Part shown: positions 11,524 through 18,093 of the stretch, in pieces
Position numbering within the stretch: position 1 is the stretch's first letter
Layout of the letters: the number at the start of each line of letters is the position of its first letter
NCBI GenBank assembly: GCA_905213265.1
Contig: CAJMHR010000033.1
Location: 1 to 27,513, forward strand
Direction of reading: 5' to 3'
DNA from: an uncultured Collinsella sp.
GTDB taxonomy: Bacteria; Actinomycetota; Coriobacteriia; Coriobacteriales; Coriobacteriaceae
Length of the DNA: 27,513 bases
Made by a program: the position numbers and the translations under genes
Notes under the pieces: generated by a model
The model's input: only the letters and a program-made list of their open reading frames with translations
What the model was told of the DNA's origin: nothing
Databases searched by the model: none

Positions 11524-12913
11524 ACTCCTCGGCATGTGCCCCATCAAGCTCATAGAACTTGGTGGATGCCGGCAGGAACATCAGGTCGACGTCGCCGATC
11601 GGGCCCGAACGGTTCTTGGCCACGACGATACGCGTAACGCCCTCGTCGGGTCGATCGTCGCGCGAGGCTTCGGCCTCGTCGGCGGAGCGGTCCAAGAACA
11701 TAACGATATCAGCGTCCTGCTCGATAGAGCCCGATTCACGAAGGTCGGAAAGCTGCGGGCGCTTGCCGGTACGGGATTCGACCTGACGCGAAAGCTGCGA
11801 CAGCGCGATGAGCGGGATCTTGAGCTCCTTAGCCATGATCTTCAGACCACGCGACATCTCCGAAACCTCGACGGTACGGCTCTCGGAGCGGCGTCCCGGC
11901 GGAGGGCTCACCAGCTGCAGGTAGTCCAGGATGATGATTGCCTTCTCCTTGTTATGGAGCATACGGCGGCTCTTGGCGCGAATCTCGGTCACTGTGGTGC
12001 CGGGCGTATCGTCAATCAGAATATCGAGCTTGGACAAGGTCTGCGTAGCCTCGTTGATATTGGCCCACTGCTCGGGGCTAATGCGGCCCATGCGGAAGTC
12101 ACTGATCGAGATCATGGCGTAGGCGCAAATCAGACGCTGGGCAATTTCCTTGCCCGACATCTCCAGCGAAAAGAAGCCGACGGTATAACCAGCAGCGGCA
12201 GCATTGAGCGCCAGGTTCAGGGCGAACGACGTCTTACCCACAGCAGGGCGGGCGCCGATAATGATGAGCTGGCCCTCGCGGAAGCCCATGAGCATACGGT
12301 CGAGCGACGGGAAGCCCGTGGGCACGCCCGCAGCTTGGCCACCGGCCTGGCACACTTCCTCGGCCTCGTTATAGGCCTCGACCATAAACTCGGTCAGCGT
12401 CTTGTAGCTCGACTTGACCTCGCGCGCCGTAACCTTGAGCAGCTTGCTCTCGGCTAGCTCCACGACCTCTTTGGTGTCGGTGGGGGCGTTATAGGCCAGC
12501 GCGTTGATCTCGTTGGTGGCGCCGATCAGCTCACGCAGCATCGAATCGCGGCGAACGATGGCGGCATGGTGCTGCCAGTTGACGAGCGACAGGGTCTGAC
12601 CCATCAACTCCAAAATGTACGCTTCGCCGCCCACGGCATCGAGCTTGTTGATGCTTCGCAGGTAATCGATCAGCGAGATGGAGTCGATGGGAATGCGGCT
12701 GTTGTACATATCGACCATCGCGGTATAGATGGTCTTATGAATGGGCCGGTAGAAGTCATCGGGCTGCAGCTCGACCTGGGCCTCTTCGACCACCTCGGGC
12801 GATAGCAGCATAGCGGCCAGTACATTGGCCTCTGCATCTTGGTTTTGGGGAAGACCCAACTTTGAGCCGCGGTCCTCGACCGTCAGCCCGGTCTCCCTAT
12901 CGTCATATGCCAT
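11522..12913 (-). CDS. dnaB: Replicative DNA helicase
   Basis: Encodes 463 residues from ATG 12913. Hexameric 5'-3' helicase at the replication fork. The N-terminal all-helical domain (QNQDAEANVLAAMLLSPEVV) is followed by a RecA-like domain with Walker A GARPAVGKTS (~220-229), Walker B IIILDYLQLV, and the DLRESGSIEQDADIV and FYELD segments typical of DnaB. No intein is present. Three nearby ATGs exist; 12913 is preferred because GAGGA is 5-6 nt upstream, while the other two overlap or precede that SD. It lies downstream of rplI, but a strong terminator separates them, so it needs its own promoter in 12914-13066, where I find no convincing -35/-10 pair. Confidence 0.96.
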   Translation of the reverse strand: MAYDDRETGLTVEDRGSKLGLPQNQDAEANVLAAMLLSPEVVEEAQVELQPDDFYRPIHKTIYTAMVDMYNSRIPIDSISLIDYLRSINKLDAVGGEAYILELMGQTLSLVNWQHHAAIVRRDSMLRELIGATNEINALAYNAPTDTKEVVELAESKLLKVTAREVKSSYKTLTEFMVEAYNEAEEVCQAGGQAAGVPTGFPSLDRMLMGFREGQLIIIGARPAVGKTSFALNLALNAAAAGYTVGFFSLEMSGKEIAQRLICAYAMISISDFRMGRISPEQWANINEATQTLSKLDILIDDTPGTTVTEIRAKSRRMLHNKEKAIIILDYLQLVSPPPGRRSESRTVEVSEMSRGLKIMAKELKIPLIALSQLSRQVESRTGKRPQLSDLRESGSIEQDADIVMFLDRSADEAEASRDDRPDEGVTRIVVAKNRSGPIGDVDLMFLPASTKFYELDGAHAEE

Positions 12914-13066
12914 GAGCATCCTCATTCATATCGCTTGCGAGCATCCATAGTATCAGCCACGGTCCCAAAACGCGCCGCGCGCCGCCAATCATCACCGAAC
13001 CAAACGGATGAACGGTCCTGTATATAGGACTTCGGCGCAACGTTCGCCATGACACTCACTCAGCGC

Positions 13067-13106
13067 AAAAAAACAAAAGGGCGCCCTGGTTTCCCAGAGC
13101 GCCCTT
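13067..13106 (-). terminator. Terminator of the rpsF-ssb-rpsR-rplI operon
   Basis: A 13-bp stem (13077-13089 with 13094-13106, one wobble) with a 4-nt loop is followed on the minus strand by TTGTTTTTTT (to 13067). It begins 32 nt after the rplI stop. Confidence 0.93.
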
Positions 13107-13138
13107 CTTAGAACAAGATTGTTGCGTTGCAGCAAATG

Positions 13139-13678
13139 CTACTCGGCAGCAGCCTCAGTCTCGACCTCGGCGGTCTCGGCCTCGGCGACCTCAGCGGCCT
13201 CCTCGACCTCAGCCTCGGCAGCGAGCTCCTCGGCGGTAACGCCGACGAGAACGACAACCTCGGCCTTGATCTCGCGGTACAGCGAGATGGCAACGGTGTG
13301 GGCACCGGCAACCTTGATGGGCTTACCGAGCTCGACGCGCTTGCGGTCGATGTCCATACCGAGCTGAGCCTTGATGGCGTCAGCGATCATAGCGGCGGTA
13401 ACGGAGCCAAAGAGGATGCCCTCGTCGCCGACCTTGACGTCAACGGTGACCGTCTTGCCCTCGAAGGCAGCCTTGGTCTCGTTGGCGGTAGCCAGACGGA
13501 CGGCCTCGCGCTTGGCGATGTTGTTGCGACGCTCGTCAAGCTGCTTGAGGTTGCCCTTGGTGGCGGCAACAGCGAGCTTCTTGGGGAACAGGAAGTTCTC
13601 AGCGTAACCCTGAGCGACCTCTACGACGTCACCCTCGCCGCCCTTGCCCTTGATCTCATCGAGAAGAATAACCTTCAT
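13139..13678 (-). CDS. rplI: 50S ribosomal protein L9
   Basis: Encodes 179 residues. The N-terminal domain MKVILLDEIKGKGGEGDVVE plus GYAENFLFPKKLA is diagnostic of L9, which bridges the large subunit surface through a long helix to a second domain (LFGSVTAAMIADAIKAQLG, then the beta part). L9 is usually ~150 residues; here a ~30-residue Ala/Glu/Val-rich acidic tail (from about residue 149, e.g. EVEEAAEVAEAETAEVETEA) is added. Such acidic tails occur in some actinobacterial ribosomal proteins. AAGGGAG precedes the start by 7 nt. Last gene of the operon, 15 nt after rpsR. Confidence 0.96.
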   Translation of the reverse strand: MKVILLDEIKGKGGEGDVVEVAQGYAENFLFPKKLAVAATKGNLKQLDERRNNIAKREAVRLATANETKAAFEGKTVTVDVKVGDEGILFGSVTAAMIADAIKAQLGMDIDRKRVELGKPIKVAGAHTVAISLYREIKAEVVVLVGVTAEELAAEAEVEEAAEVAEAETAEVETEAAAE

Positions 13679-13693
13679 GATGCGTCTCCCTTC

Positions 13694-13960
13694 TTAGCCG
13701 CGGTCGCGGTTGCCACGAGAGGAAACCACGGGGACGGTGTACGGCAGGAGAGCCATCTCGCGGGCGCGCTTGATGGCGTTGGCGATGTCATGCTGATGCT
13801 GCGTGCAAGCGCCAGTGACGCGACGGGGCTTGATCTTGCCACGGTCGGTCATGTACTTACGGAGAAGCTGAGTGTCCTTATAGTCGATGAACTCAGTGTT
13901 CTCCTTGCAGAACTGGCAGTACTTACGACGCGGCTGACGTGCAGAAAAATCATTAGCCAT
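13694..13960 (-). CDS. rpsR: 30S ribosomal protein S18
   Basis: Encodes 88 residues. S18 binds the 30S platform as a heterodimer with S6. The core reads KYCQFCKENTEFIDYKD, then LLRKYMTDRGKIKPRRVTG and AIKRAREMALLPYT. CxxC plus the later Cys and His of GACTQHQHD indicates the zinc-binding (C+) form of S18. ATG 13960 (MANDFSARQP) is the start; a longer reading to 14011 adds 17 residues foreign to the family. AAAGG lies about 10 nt upstream. A small hairpin, CTTCGG/CCGAAG (13985-14000), sits in the ssb-rpsR gap. Confidence 0.96.
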   Translation of the reverse strand: MANDFSARQPRRKYCQFCKENTEFIDYKDTQLLRKYMTDRGKIKPRRVTGACTQHQHDIANAIKRAREMALLPYTVPVVSSRGNRDRG

Positions 13961-14032
13961 GTCAAAATACCTTTCATTTGGCAACTTCGGCGAACCGAAG
14001 CCGCCTCTCACTCAAAAATAGGTGAACAACCC

Positions 14033-14485
14033 TTAGAACGGGATGTCCTCATCGTAGACGTCGACCGCAGGCGGCGTGGCCACCGGTGCGGCAGGACGTG
14101 CTGCGGGCGCGGGCGCTGCGGGGGCGTAACCGCCCTGATCGTAGCCACCCTGGCCACCACGGGAGCTCATAAACTCGATCTCATCGACGATGACCTCAAG
14201 CTTGCTCCGGCGCTGGCCGTCGCGCTCCCAAGAGCTGTAGCGCAGCTTGCCCTCGATCGCGACCTTGTTTCCCTTTGCCAGGAAACGGCTCACGGCCTCG
14301 GCGCGGGTGCCGAACATGGTGCAGTCGACAAAGTTGGGATAGTCCTCCCACTCGCCAGTCTGCGCGTTGCGGCGACGATCGTTCACGGCGACGCCAAAGG
14401 ACAGAACCTGGGTTCCGCCGGCGGTGGCGCGCAGCTCGGGATCGCGGGTGAGGTTACCGGTGATGTTCACTCGATTGATGCTCAT
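14033..14485 (-). CDS. ssb: Single-stranded DNA-binding protein
   Basis: Encodes 150 residues. The OB-fold is clear: MSINRVNITGNLTRDPEL, then FGVAVNDRRRN, FVDCTMFGTRAE and GNKVAIEGKLRYSSW. A flexible Gly/Gln/Ala/Pro-rich linker (about 111-142) leads to the acidic tip VDVYDEDIPF, the conserved peptide that recruits replication and repair partners. GAGGAAG is 9 nt upstream of ATG 14485. Its place between rpsF and rpsR is the classical arrangement. Confidence 0.97.
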   Translation of the reverse strand: MSINRVNITGNLTRDPELRATAGGTQVLSFGVAVNDRRRNAQTGEWEDYPNFVDCTMFGTRAEAVSRFLAKGNKVAIEGKLRYSSWERDGQRRSKLEVIVDEIEFMSSRGGQGGYDQGGYAPAAPAPAARPAAPVATPPAVDVYDEDIPF

Positions 14486-14533
14486 AACTCACTACTTCCT
14501 CTTGGGGCACAAGCCCAGTCCAAAACGACAGTC

Positions 14534-14827
14534 TTACTCCTGGTCGTCGCGACGGACGATCATGTGGCGGACCACAGCGTCGGTGATGCGCAGGACGCGA
14601 TCAAGCTCGGCGATCTGGGTAGGATCTGCGTGGAAGTTGATGAGGGTGTAGTCACCATCGGTGAGGTCGTTGATCTCGTAGGCGAGCTTGCGCTTGCCCC
14701 ACTCGTCAACGGAGTCGACCTTGCCAGCGCCCTCAGCGATCGTGGTATCGATACGCTTCATAACAGCGAGACGAGTCTCGGGGTCGAGCGACGGGTCAAC
14801 AAAGAACAGCAGTTCATAAGCCTTCAT
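14534..14827 (-). CDS. rpsF: 30S ribosomal protein S6
   Basis: Encodes 97 residues from ATG 14827, matching the usual size. MKAYELLFFVDPSLDPE, DEWGKRKLAYEINDLTDGDY and the C-terminal TDAVVRHMIVRRDD are typical of S6, partner of S18 on the 30S platform. A near-perfect SD, GAGGAGGTGA, lies upstream; the reading frame open to 14848 would start inside that SD region and is rejected. First gene of the rpsF-ssb-rpsR-rplI operon. Confidence 0.97.
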   Translation of the reverse strand: MKAYELLFFVDPSLDPETRLAVMKRIDTTIAEGAGKVDSVDEWGKRKLAYEINDLTDGDYTLINFHADPTQIAELDRVLRITDAVVRHMIVRRDDQE

Positions 14828-14853
14828 ATTGTCACCTCCTCTGGGCAAATGTG

Positions 14854-14882
14854 GCTTCAGGTCGTGAAGGTGCGCCTGAAGC
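14854..14882 (-). promoter_or_regulatory. rpsF leader hairpin, possible autoregulatory element
   Basis: GCTTCAGG (14875-14882) pairs with CCTGAAGC (14854-14861), 8 bp perfect, loop of 13 nt. It sits in the transcript between the promoter and the rpsF SD. rpsF leaders in several phyla carry an S6:S18-binding hairpin. I do not see that motif's conserved CCG in this loop, so the identity is uncertain. Confidence 0.5.
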
Positions 14883-14898
14883 AGGAAAAGACTTGGTA

Positions 14899-14927
14899 AT
14901 AATATCTTTCAACCTCCTAGGCTGCAA
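14899..14927 (-). promoter_or_regulatory. Promoter of the rpsF operon
   Basis: TTGCAG (14922-14927), 17-nt spacer, TATTAT (14899-14904): a good sigma-70-type match, about 72 nt upstream of the rpsF start, giving a leader that contains the hairpin at 14854-14882. Confidence 0.75.
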
Positions 14928-14938
14928 TAATTTGCAGC
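14921..14938. promoter_or_regulatory. 18-bp palindrome over the rpsF -35 box
   Basis: GCTGCAA, TAAT, TTGCAGC: perfect 7-bp arms around a 4-nt centre. One arm contains the whole -35 hexamer, so a dimeric regulator bound here would block RNA polymerase. The regulator is unknown. Confidence 0.55.
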
Positions 14939-15287
14939 TACAACCTCATGACCTCCACATATGCCCATACTCGCACCACGTTTCATGCGCATTCCAACCA
15001 AATGCCGACCAAAAGCTTGACAGATCTGTGGACAAGATACGGTGCCGTGGGGACAAGCTGAGCCAAGCCGCAGGTCAACGGGCACAAGGCTGTGGTCGCA
15101 AAATGCATACCAGTGGTCCACAGCACCACCCAAAGATTTTTAAATTCATTGCCAAGTCGCTTATGAATACCCCTTTTGAACAATTGAGTTGATCAACCAC
15201 GCTGGTCGGAAGCCGTTTTTTGGCACCTCAAACCCCACTGCAACGCCAAGCGCGGCCAAGCGTTTTAAAAAATGCCAACTTTTCTGT
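14939..15287. other. Intergenic spacer between divergent rpsF and tRNA-Ser
   Basis: No supported gene. TGTGGACAA (15027-15035) is one base from the reverse complement of the DnaA-box consensus, and weaker relatives occur at about 15047-15056 and 15113-15121. CTGTGGAC (15026-15033) and GTCCACAG (15115-15122) are inverted copies. No dnaA or dnaN gene is nearby, so this is not called an origin. Confidence 0.4.
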
Positions 15288-15315
15288 TTGCACTTTGCGA
15301 TTCCTCGTGTATACT
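15288..15315 (+). promoter_or_regulatory. Promoter of the tRNA-Ser pair
   Basis: TTGCAC (15288-15293), 16-nt spacer, TATACT (15310-15315), ending 16 nt before the mature 5' end of tRNA-Ser(GGA). Confidence 0.75.
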
Positions 15316-15331
15316 GACTTTCGCATTTAAC

Positions 15332-15422
15332 GGAGAGTTGTCCGAGTGGCCGAAGGAGCACGATTGGAAATCGTGTAGGCGTCAAAAGCGTCTCCAGGGT
15401 TCAAATCCCTGACTCTCCGCCA
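15332..15422 (+). tRNA. tRNA-Ser(GGA)
   Basis: 91 nt including an encoded CCA (15420-15422). Acceptor GGAGAGT (15332-15338) pairs with ACTCTCC (15412-15418), with discriminator G. The anticodon stem is CGATT/AATCG with loop anticodon GGA. A long variable arm (type II, as for Ser) precedes the T arm CAGGGTTCAAATCCCTG. It reads UCC and UCU codons. Confidence 0.96.
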
Positions 15423-15430
15423 GTTAATTC

Positions 15431-15461
15431 CAAAGCAGGCCTTCGAGCCTGCTTTGTTTTT
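15431..15461 (+). terminator. Terminator between the two tRNA-Ser genes
   Basis: CAAAGCAGGC (15431-15440), loop CTTCGA, GCCTGCTTTG (15447-15456), then TTTTT. A strong intrinsic terminator placed 9 nt before the second tRNA-Ser. With no evident promoter in the 10 nt that remain, the second tRNA must rely on readthrough or a promoter within the hairpin region. Confidence 0.88.
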
Positions 15462-15470
15462 ACCCCACGC

Positions 15471-15561
15471 GGAGGGGTGGCAGAGTGGTTGAATGCGACG
15501 GTCTCGAAAACCGTTTGGCCTGTATAAGGTCACGAGGGTTCGAATCCCTCCTCCTCCGCCA
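15471..15561 (+). tRNA. tRNA-Ser(CGA)
   Basis: 91 nt with encoded CCA (15559-15561). Acceptor GGAGGGG (15471-15477) pairs with CTCCTCC (15551-15557), one G-U. Anticodon CGA lies in CTCGAAA within the stem ACGGT/ACCGT. Long type II variable arm, T arm GAGGGTTCGAATCCCTC. It reads UCG. Its last 25 nt before the final A recur in inverted orientation at 15626-15650. Confidence 0.96.
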
Positions 15562-15572
15562 TTTTGGTTGAG

Positions 15573-15599
15573 AAAGCTCCCGGGAATGGGAGCTTTTTT
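15573..15599 (+). terminator. Terminator after tRNA-Ser(CGA)
   Basis: AAAGCTCCC and GGGAGCTTT arms (15573-15581 and 15588-15596) around a 6-nt loop, with a run of six T (15594-15599) that partly overlaps the stem. Confidence 0.9.
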
Positions 15600-15625
15600 G
15601 TTTTGAGTCCCTAACAAGCAAATAC

Positions 15626-15650
15626 GGCGGAGGAGGAGGGATTCGAACCC
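15626..15650 (-). repeat. Inverted copy of the tRNA-Ser(CGA) 3' end
   Basis: These 25 nt are the exact reverse complement of 15536-15560 (T arm, acceptor 3' strand and CC of tRNA-Ser(CGA)). The sequence on either side is not tRNA-like, so this is a fragment and not a gene. It may be a remnant of an attachment site or a recombination product. Confidence 0.9.
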
Positions 15651-15671
15651 GCCAGGGCGCGGAGCATAAAG

Positions 15672-15752
15672 AAAACGCGCCCGTGGCGCGTTTTTAGCGC
15701 AGCGCGGTCGGCGCAAGCCGACCGGATAAATTTTGAGCGGAGCTCAAAATTT
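15672..15752. repeat. Three consecutive perfect hairpins
   Basis: Hairpin 1: 15672-15681 with 15685-15694, AAAACGCGCC type, loop CGT, followed by T; it can act as a terminator on either strand. Hairpin 2: 15705-15712 with 15717-15724, 8 bp closed by a GCAA tetraloop. Hairpin 3: 15728-15738 with 15742-15752, 11 bp, loop GGA. Only 10 nt and 3 nt separate them. The run is not explained by any gene and resembles a compact intergenic repeat element. Confidence 0.75.
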
Positions 15753-15930
15753 GGACATCCCTCCTATTCGACCACGCCCCCATCGCGTTCAGCATCAACC
15801 CGGATCCCCAAACATGGAACCTATGACCGTACCCAGTCCCGACCGTTTGCCGAGCAATAGGGTCGCAATCGGCGCCGAACATGTACTATGTACGGGCATT
15901 GTCTAAACCCGTTACTCAAAGGACCCCATC
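15753..15930. other. Leader region of the TRIC-type gene
   Basis: No gene is supported. A short segment ATCCCTCCT (15757-15765) echoes the tRNA-Ser 3' end. TACTAT near 15886 is a possible -10 element without a good -35. Confidence 0.35.
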
Positions 15931-16620
15931 TTGCCCGTTGCCGCCGCTATGATCGTTACCGCACACGCCTCGGATGCCATGGTTGCCATCCCGTTTTGGC
16001 TCGAGATGTTTGCCGTCGTCGCGGCATCGATCTCGGGCGTGTTGGTCGCACGCGAGCACAAACTCGACCTGGTGGGCGCCGTCGCGCTCGCCGTGGTCTG
16101 TGGACTGGGCGGCGGTCTTTTGCGCGATATGACGCTGCAGGTGGGCAACGTCTACATCCTCAACCAACCGATGGCGCTCCCGCTCTCCATCGCCACCGCG
16201 GCCATCATCTACATCTTCCCGGCAATCGTCGACAAGCCCGAAAAGCTCATTCCCCTGCTCGATATCATCTCGGTGGGTATTTATGCGGCAACCGGCGCAG
16301 ACAAGGCGCTGGTCTACGGCTTTGCGCCGGCGGTGTGCATCATGATGGGCTTTTTTACCGCGGTGGGCGGCGGCATGCTGCGAGATGGTTTTATGGGTGT
16401 GGTGCCGGGTATCTTCCAGCGCACCAACTTCTATGCCATCGCGGCCATCGCCGGATCGGCAAGCTATGTTTGCCTTGTCATGAGCGGCTTGGTCAGCAAT
16501 GTCGTCGCACTGGTCGTTTGCGTCGTGGTGACCATGGGACTACGCTGGCTGTCGCTGCGCTTTGATATCAAAAGCCCCACCGAGGATGACATCGCACGCT
16601 TTTTGCACCGCAAAAAGTAG
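15931..16620 (+). CDS. TRIC/UPF0126-family membrane protein
   Basis: Encodes 229 residues, almost all hydrophobic, with about seven transmembrane helices. Two homologous halves each carry the family motif: GGGLLRD (~60-66) and GGGMLRD (~146-152), the hallmark of the YicG/UPF0126 group, related to trimeric intracellular cation channels. It probably forms a cation (K+) channel in the cytoplasmic membrane; this is family knowledge, not shown here. TTG 15931 is preferred because AAAGGA lies 7 nt upstream; an internal ATG at 15949 lacks an SD. The C-terminus ends with basic residues. It is the first protein gene on the plus strand after the tRNA-Ser block, apparently monocistronic. Confidence 0.88.
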   Translation: MPVAAAMIVTAHASDAMVAIPFWLEMFAVVAASISGVLVAREHKLDLVGAVALAVVCGLGGGLLRDMTLQVGNVYILNQPMALPLSIATAAIIYIFPAIVDKPEKLIPLLDIISVGIYAATGADKALVYGFAPAVCIMMGFFTAVGGGMLRDGFMGVVPGIFQRTNFYAIAAIAGSASYVCLVMSGLVSNVVALVVCVVVTMGLRWLSLRFDIKSPTEDDIARFLHRKK

Positions 16621-16726
16621 GTGGCGCGGGCTCATCCTTCGAAATGCAACCGAGAGGTTCTTTTAGAGCGCCCACGCGTTGGGTACCCTGTTAGGTGCAT
16701 GTCGAGCATCTGACGAAGGATTCACT

Positions 16727-17872
16727 ATGCCCTGTAATCAATTCCCGTCGACCCAACGCCGTAAAGCGTGGGGCCGCATCACGATCTTATTCGCGCTCAT
16801 CGCGCTCGCGCTCACCGCACTTCCCACGGCGTCGTTCGCCGGCACGGACACCGCAGGCAACGTACTTGCGACCGACAATGACGCCAATTCGTCCGGCGTC
16901 GAAGGTGACCTGTACTGGGCCGGCCAGGCCCTCAACTTGAACGATGCGTCCATTGACCGCGATATCATCGCCGCGGGCGATACCCTCTCTATCCGCGACT
17001 GCACGGTGGGCGGCGCCGTCCGCTTGGCGGCACGCACTATCGATATCGCCAAGACCATGGTTGATGGCAGCGTCACGGTCGTCGGTCAGCACGTTGTGCT
17101 CAATTCCGACAGCACCGCCAACTGTTTTTACGCGATAGGCGAGACGGTTGCCCTGCGCGGCTCTACCAAGTCGGCAGCGCTTGCGGGCGATACGGTGACC
17201 ATCGATGGCACCGTCGAGGGCGATGTCGAGGTTTGGGCCGACAAGCTCATCCTGGGCAAGGACGCCCACATCACCGGCACCGTGAACGCGCACGTCTCCG
17301 AGGACCCCGAGCGTGCCGCAGGAGCCGAGGTAGGCGCGCTCAAGATCGACCGCACCGAGAACGAGGATACTTCCACCGTTAACGATGTCATCGGCGGTAT
17401 CGTCGCCGCGGCACTCTCGACCTGCTTTGTCGCTCTGCTGCTCGAGCTCGTCTTTCCGCGCGCGACCGCCAGCGCCGCCGGCATGCTCCACCAGCGCCCC
17501 ATGCCCCTGTGGGTGAGCGGTCTTCTGAGCACGATTGCTATCGTCCCCGCCGTCCTACTGCTGATTATCTCTATCGCTGGTCTGTCGCTTGCCGGAGCCC
17601 TCTTGTGCGGTGTTATTGGCATCGCACTGGTGTCGAGCGCCTTTGCGGGGTGCGCGATCGCGCGCATGGTCGGAAACAGCCAGAACCGCTACGCCATGGC
17701 GGCTGTGGGCGGCGTGATCGCAGGCGCCCTCACGGGGCTTCCCCTCGTAGGCGACTTCATCAGCGGCGTGGCCTTCGTCTTTACACTCGGCTACATCATC
17801 CAAATCATCTGGCGCAACGCCCACCTCAAACCGCAGCAGCCAGCTAACACGCCAGGACTCCCCACCGCTTAG
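16727..17872 (+). CDS. Exported bactofilin-like beta-helix protein with TM tail
   Basis: Encodes 381 residues. Residues 1-38 look like a Sec signal peptide (QRRKAWGRITILFALIALAL, then ALPTASFAG with a possible cleavage after SFA). Residues ~58-190 are a right-handed beta-helix of short repeats (e.g. DRDIIAAGDTLSIRDCTVGG and GDTVTIDGTVEGDVEVW), as in bactofilins (polymer-forming cytoskeletal proteins). About 220-362 holds four or five transmembrane helices, then a Pro-rich C-terminus. Start ATG 16727 has GAAGGA 6 nt upstream; a longer reading to 16679 lacks one. The predicted exported beta-helix is unlike classical cytoplasmic bactofilins. The function is not known; a role in envelope organisation is a guess. 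Confidence 0.82.
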   Translation: MPCNQFPSTQRRKAWGRITILFALIALALTALPTASFAGTDTAGNVLATDNDANSSGVEGDLYWAGQALNLNDASIDRDIIAAGDTLSIRDCTVGGAVRLAARTIDIAKTMVDGSVTVVGQHVVLNSDSTANCFYAIGETVALRGSTKSAALAGDTVTIDGTVEGDVEVWADKLILGKDAHITGTVNAHVSEDPERAAGAEVGALKIDRTENEDTSTVNDVIGGIVAAALSTCFVALLLELVFPRATASAAGMLHQRPMPLWVSGLLSTIAIVPAVLLLIISIAGLSLAGALLCGVIGIALVSSAFAGCAIARMVGNSQNRYAMAAVGGVIAGALTGLPLVGDFISGVAFVFTLGYIIQIIWRNAHLKPQQPANTPGLPTA

Positions 17873-17879
17873 CCGCCGA

Positions 17880-17912
17880 CCACCACAAAGATGCCAAGCA
17901 CCTTTGTGGTGG
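17880..17912. repeat. Hairpin after the bactofilin-like gene
   Basis: CCACCACAAAG (17880-17890) pairs perfectly with CTTTGTGGTGG (17902-17912), loop of 11 nt. No T-run follows. Its right arm overlaps the first bases of the palindromic repeat at 17910. Confidence 0.75.
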
Positions 17913-17940
17913 TGCAAAGGGGTCAGGTTACTTTGCACCA
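17910..17940 (+). repeat. Palindromic repeat, left copy
   Basis: 31 nt with perfect 10-bp arms TGGTGCAAAG and CTTTGCACCA around a core GGGTCAGGTTA. A near-identical copy lies in inverted orientation at 23802-23831 (one indel and one substitution). It looks like a REP-type intergenic palindrome. Confidence 0.85.
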
Positions 17941-17949
17941 ACAAACGAA

Positions 17950-17988
17950 GCGGGGCACCCGATCGCATCGACCGGGTGCCCCGCTTTT
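17950..17988 (+). terminator. Terminator of the bactofilin-like gene
   Basis: GCGGGGCACCCG (17950-17961) pairs with CGGGTGCCCCGC (17973-17984), 12 bp perfect, followed by TTTT. On the minus strand no U-run follows, so it may or may not stop transcription from the surface-protein operon converging from the right. Confidence 0.85.
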
Positions 17989-18093
17989 CTTGGAGGGTTC
18001 TCTAGTAACTTTTTCAAAACCAATGATCATCAGGCCGATGGACCTGCGCGTCACTCGCTACGGAGGCAGTACGCCATTGAACAAGGGGGGCAA

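Noticed and set aside
13015..13030. GTCCTGTATATAGGAC dyad as the dnaB promoter or operator
   Set aside because: Only 5-bp outer arms and no -35 hexamer at a suitable distance on the minus strand; too weak to call.
13127..14899. 590-codon plus-strand open frame opposite rplI, rpsR, ssb and rpsF
   Set aside because: Four well-known ribosomal/replication genes occupy the other strand, and the frame reads through their terminator side and promoter.
15026..15122. Replication origin (oriC)
   Set aside because: Only one near-consensus DnaA box, no AT-rich unwinding stretch next to it, and no dnaA/dnaN beside it.
15626..15650. A third tRNA-Ser on the minus strand
   Set aside because: Only 25 nt of the 3' end match; no anticodon, D arm or 5' acceptor strand exists upstream.
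15327..15716. Minus-strand open frame of 129 codons across both tRNA-Ser genes
   Set aside because: It is the antisense of two tRNAs and terminators; such frames give well-known spurious proteins and there is no SD or codon-use support.
15888..16565. 225-codon plus-strand frame overlapping the TRIC-type gene
   Set aside because: An Arg/His-rich alternative frame with no motif; the membrane protein in the other frame has duplicated family motifs and an SD.
17950..17988. CRISPR or direct-repeat array in the hairpin cluster near 17.9 kb
   Set aside because: The elements are individual palindromes, not regularly spaced direct repeats with unique spacers.
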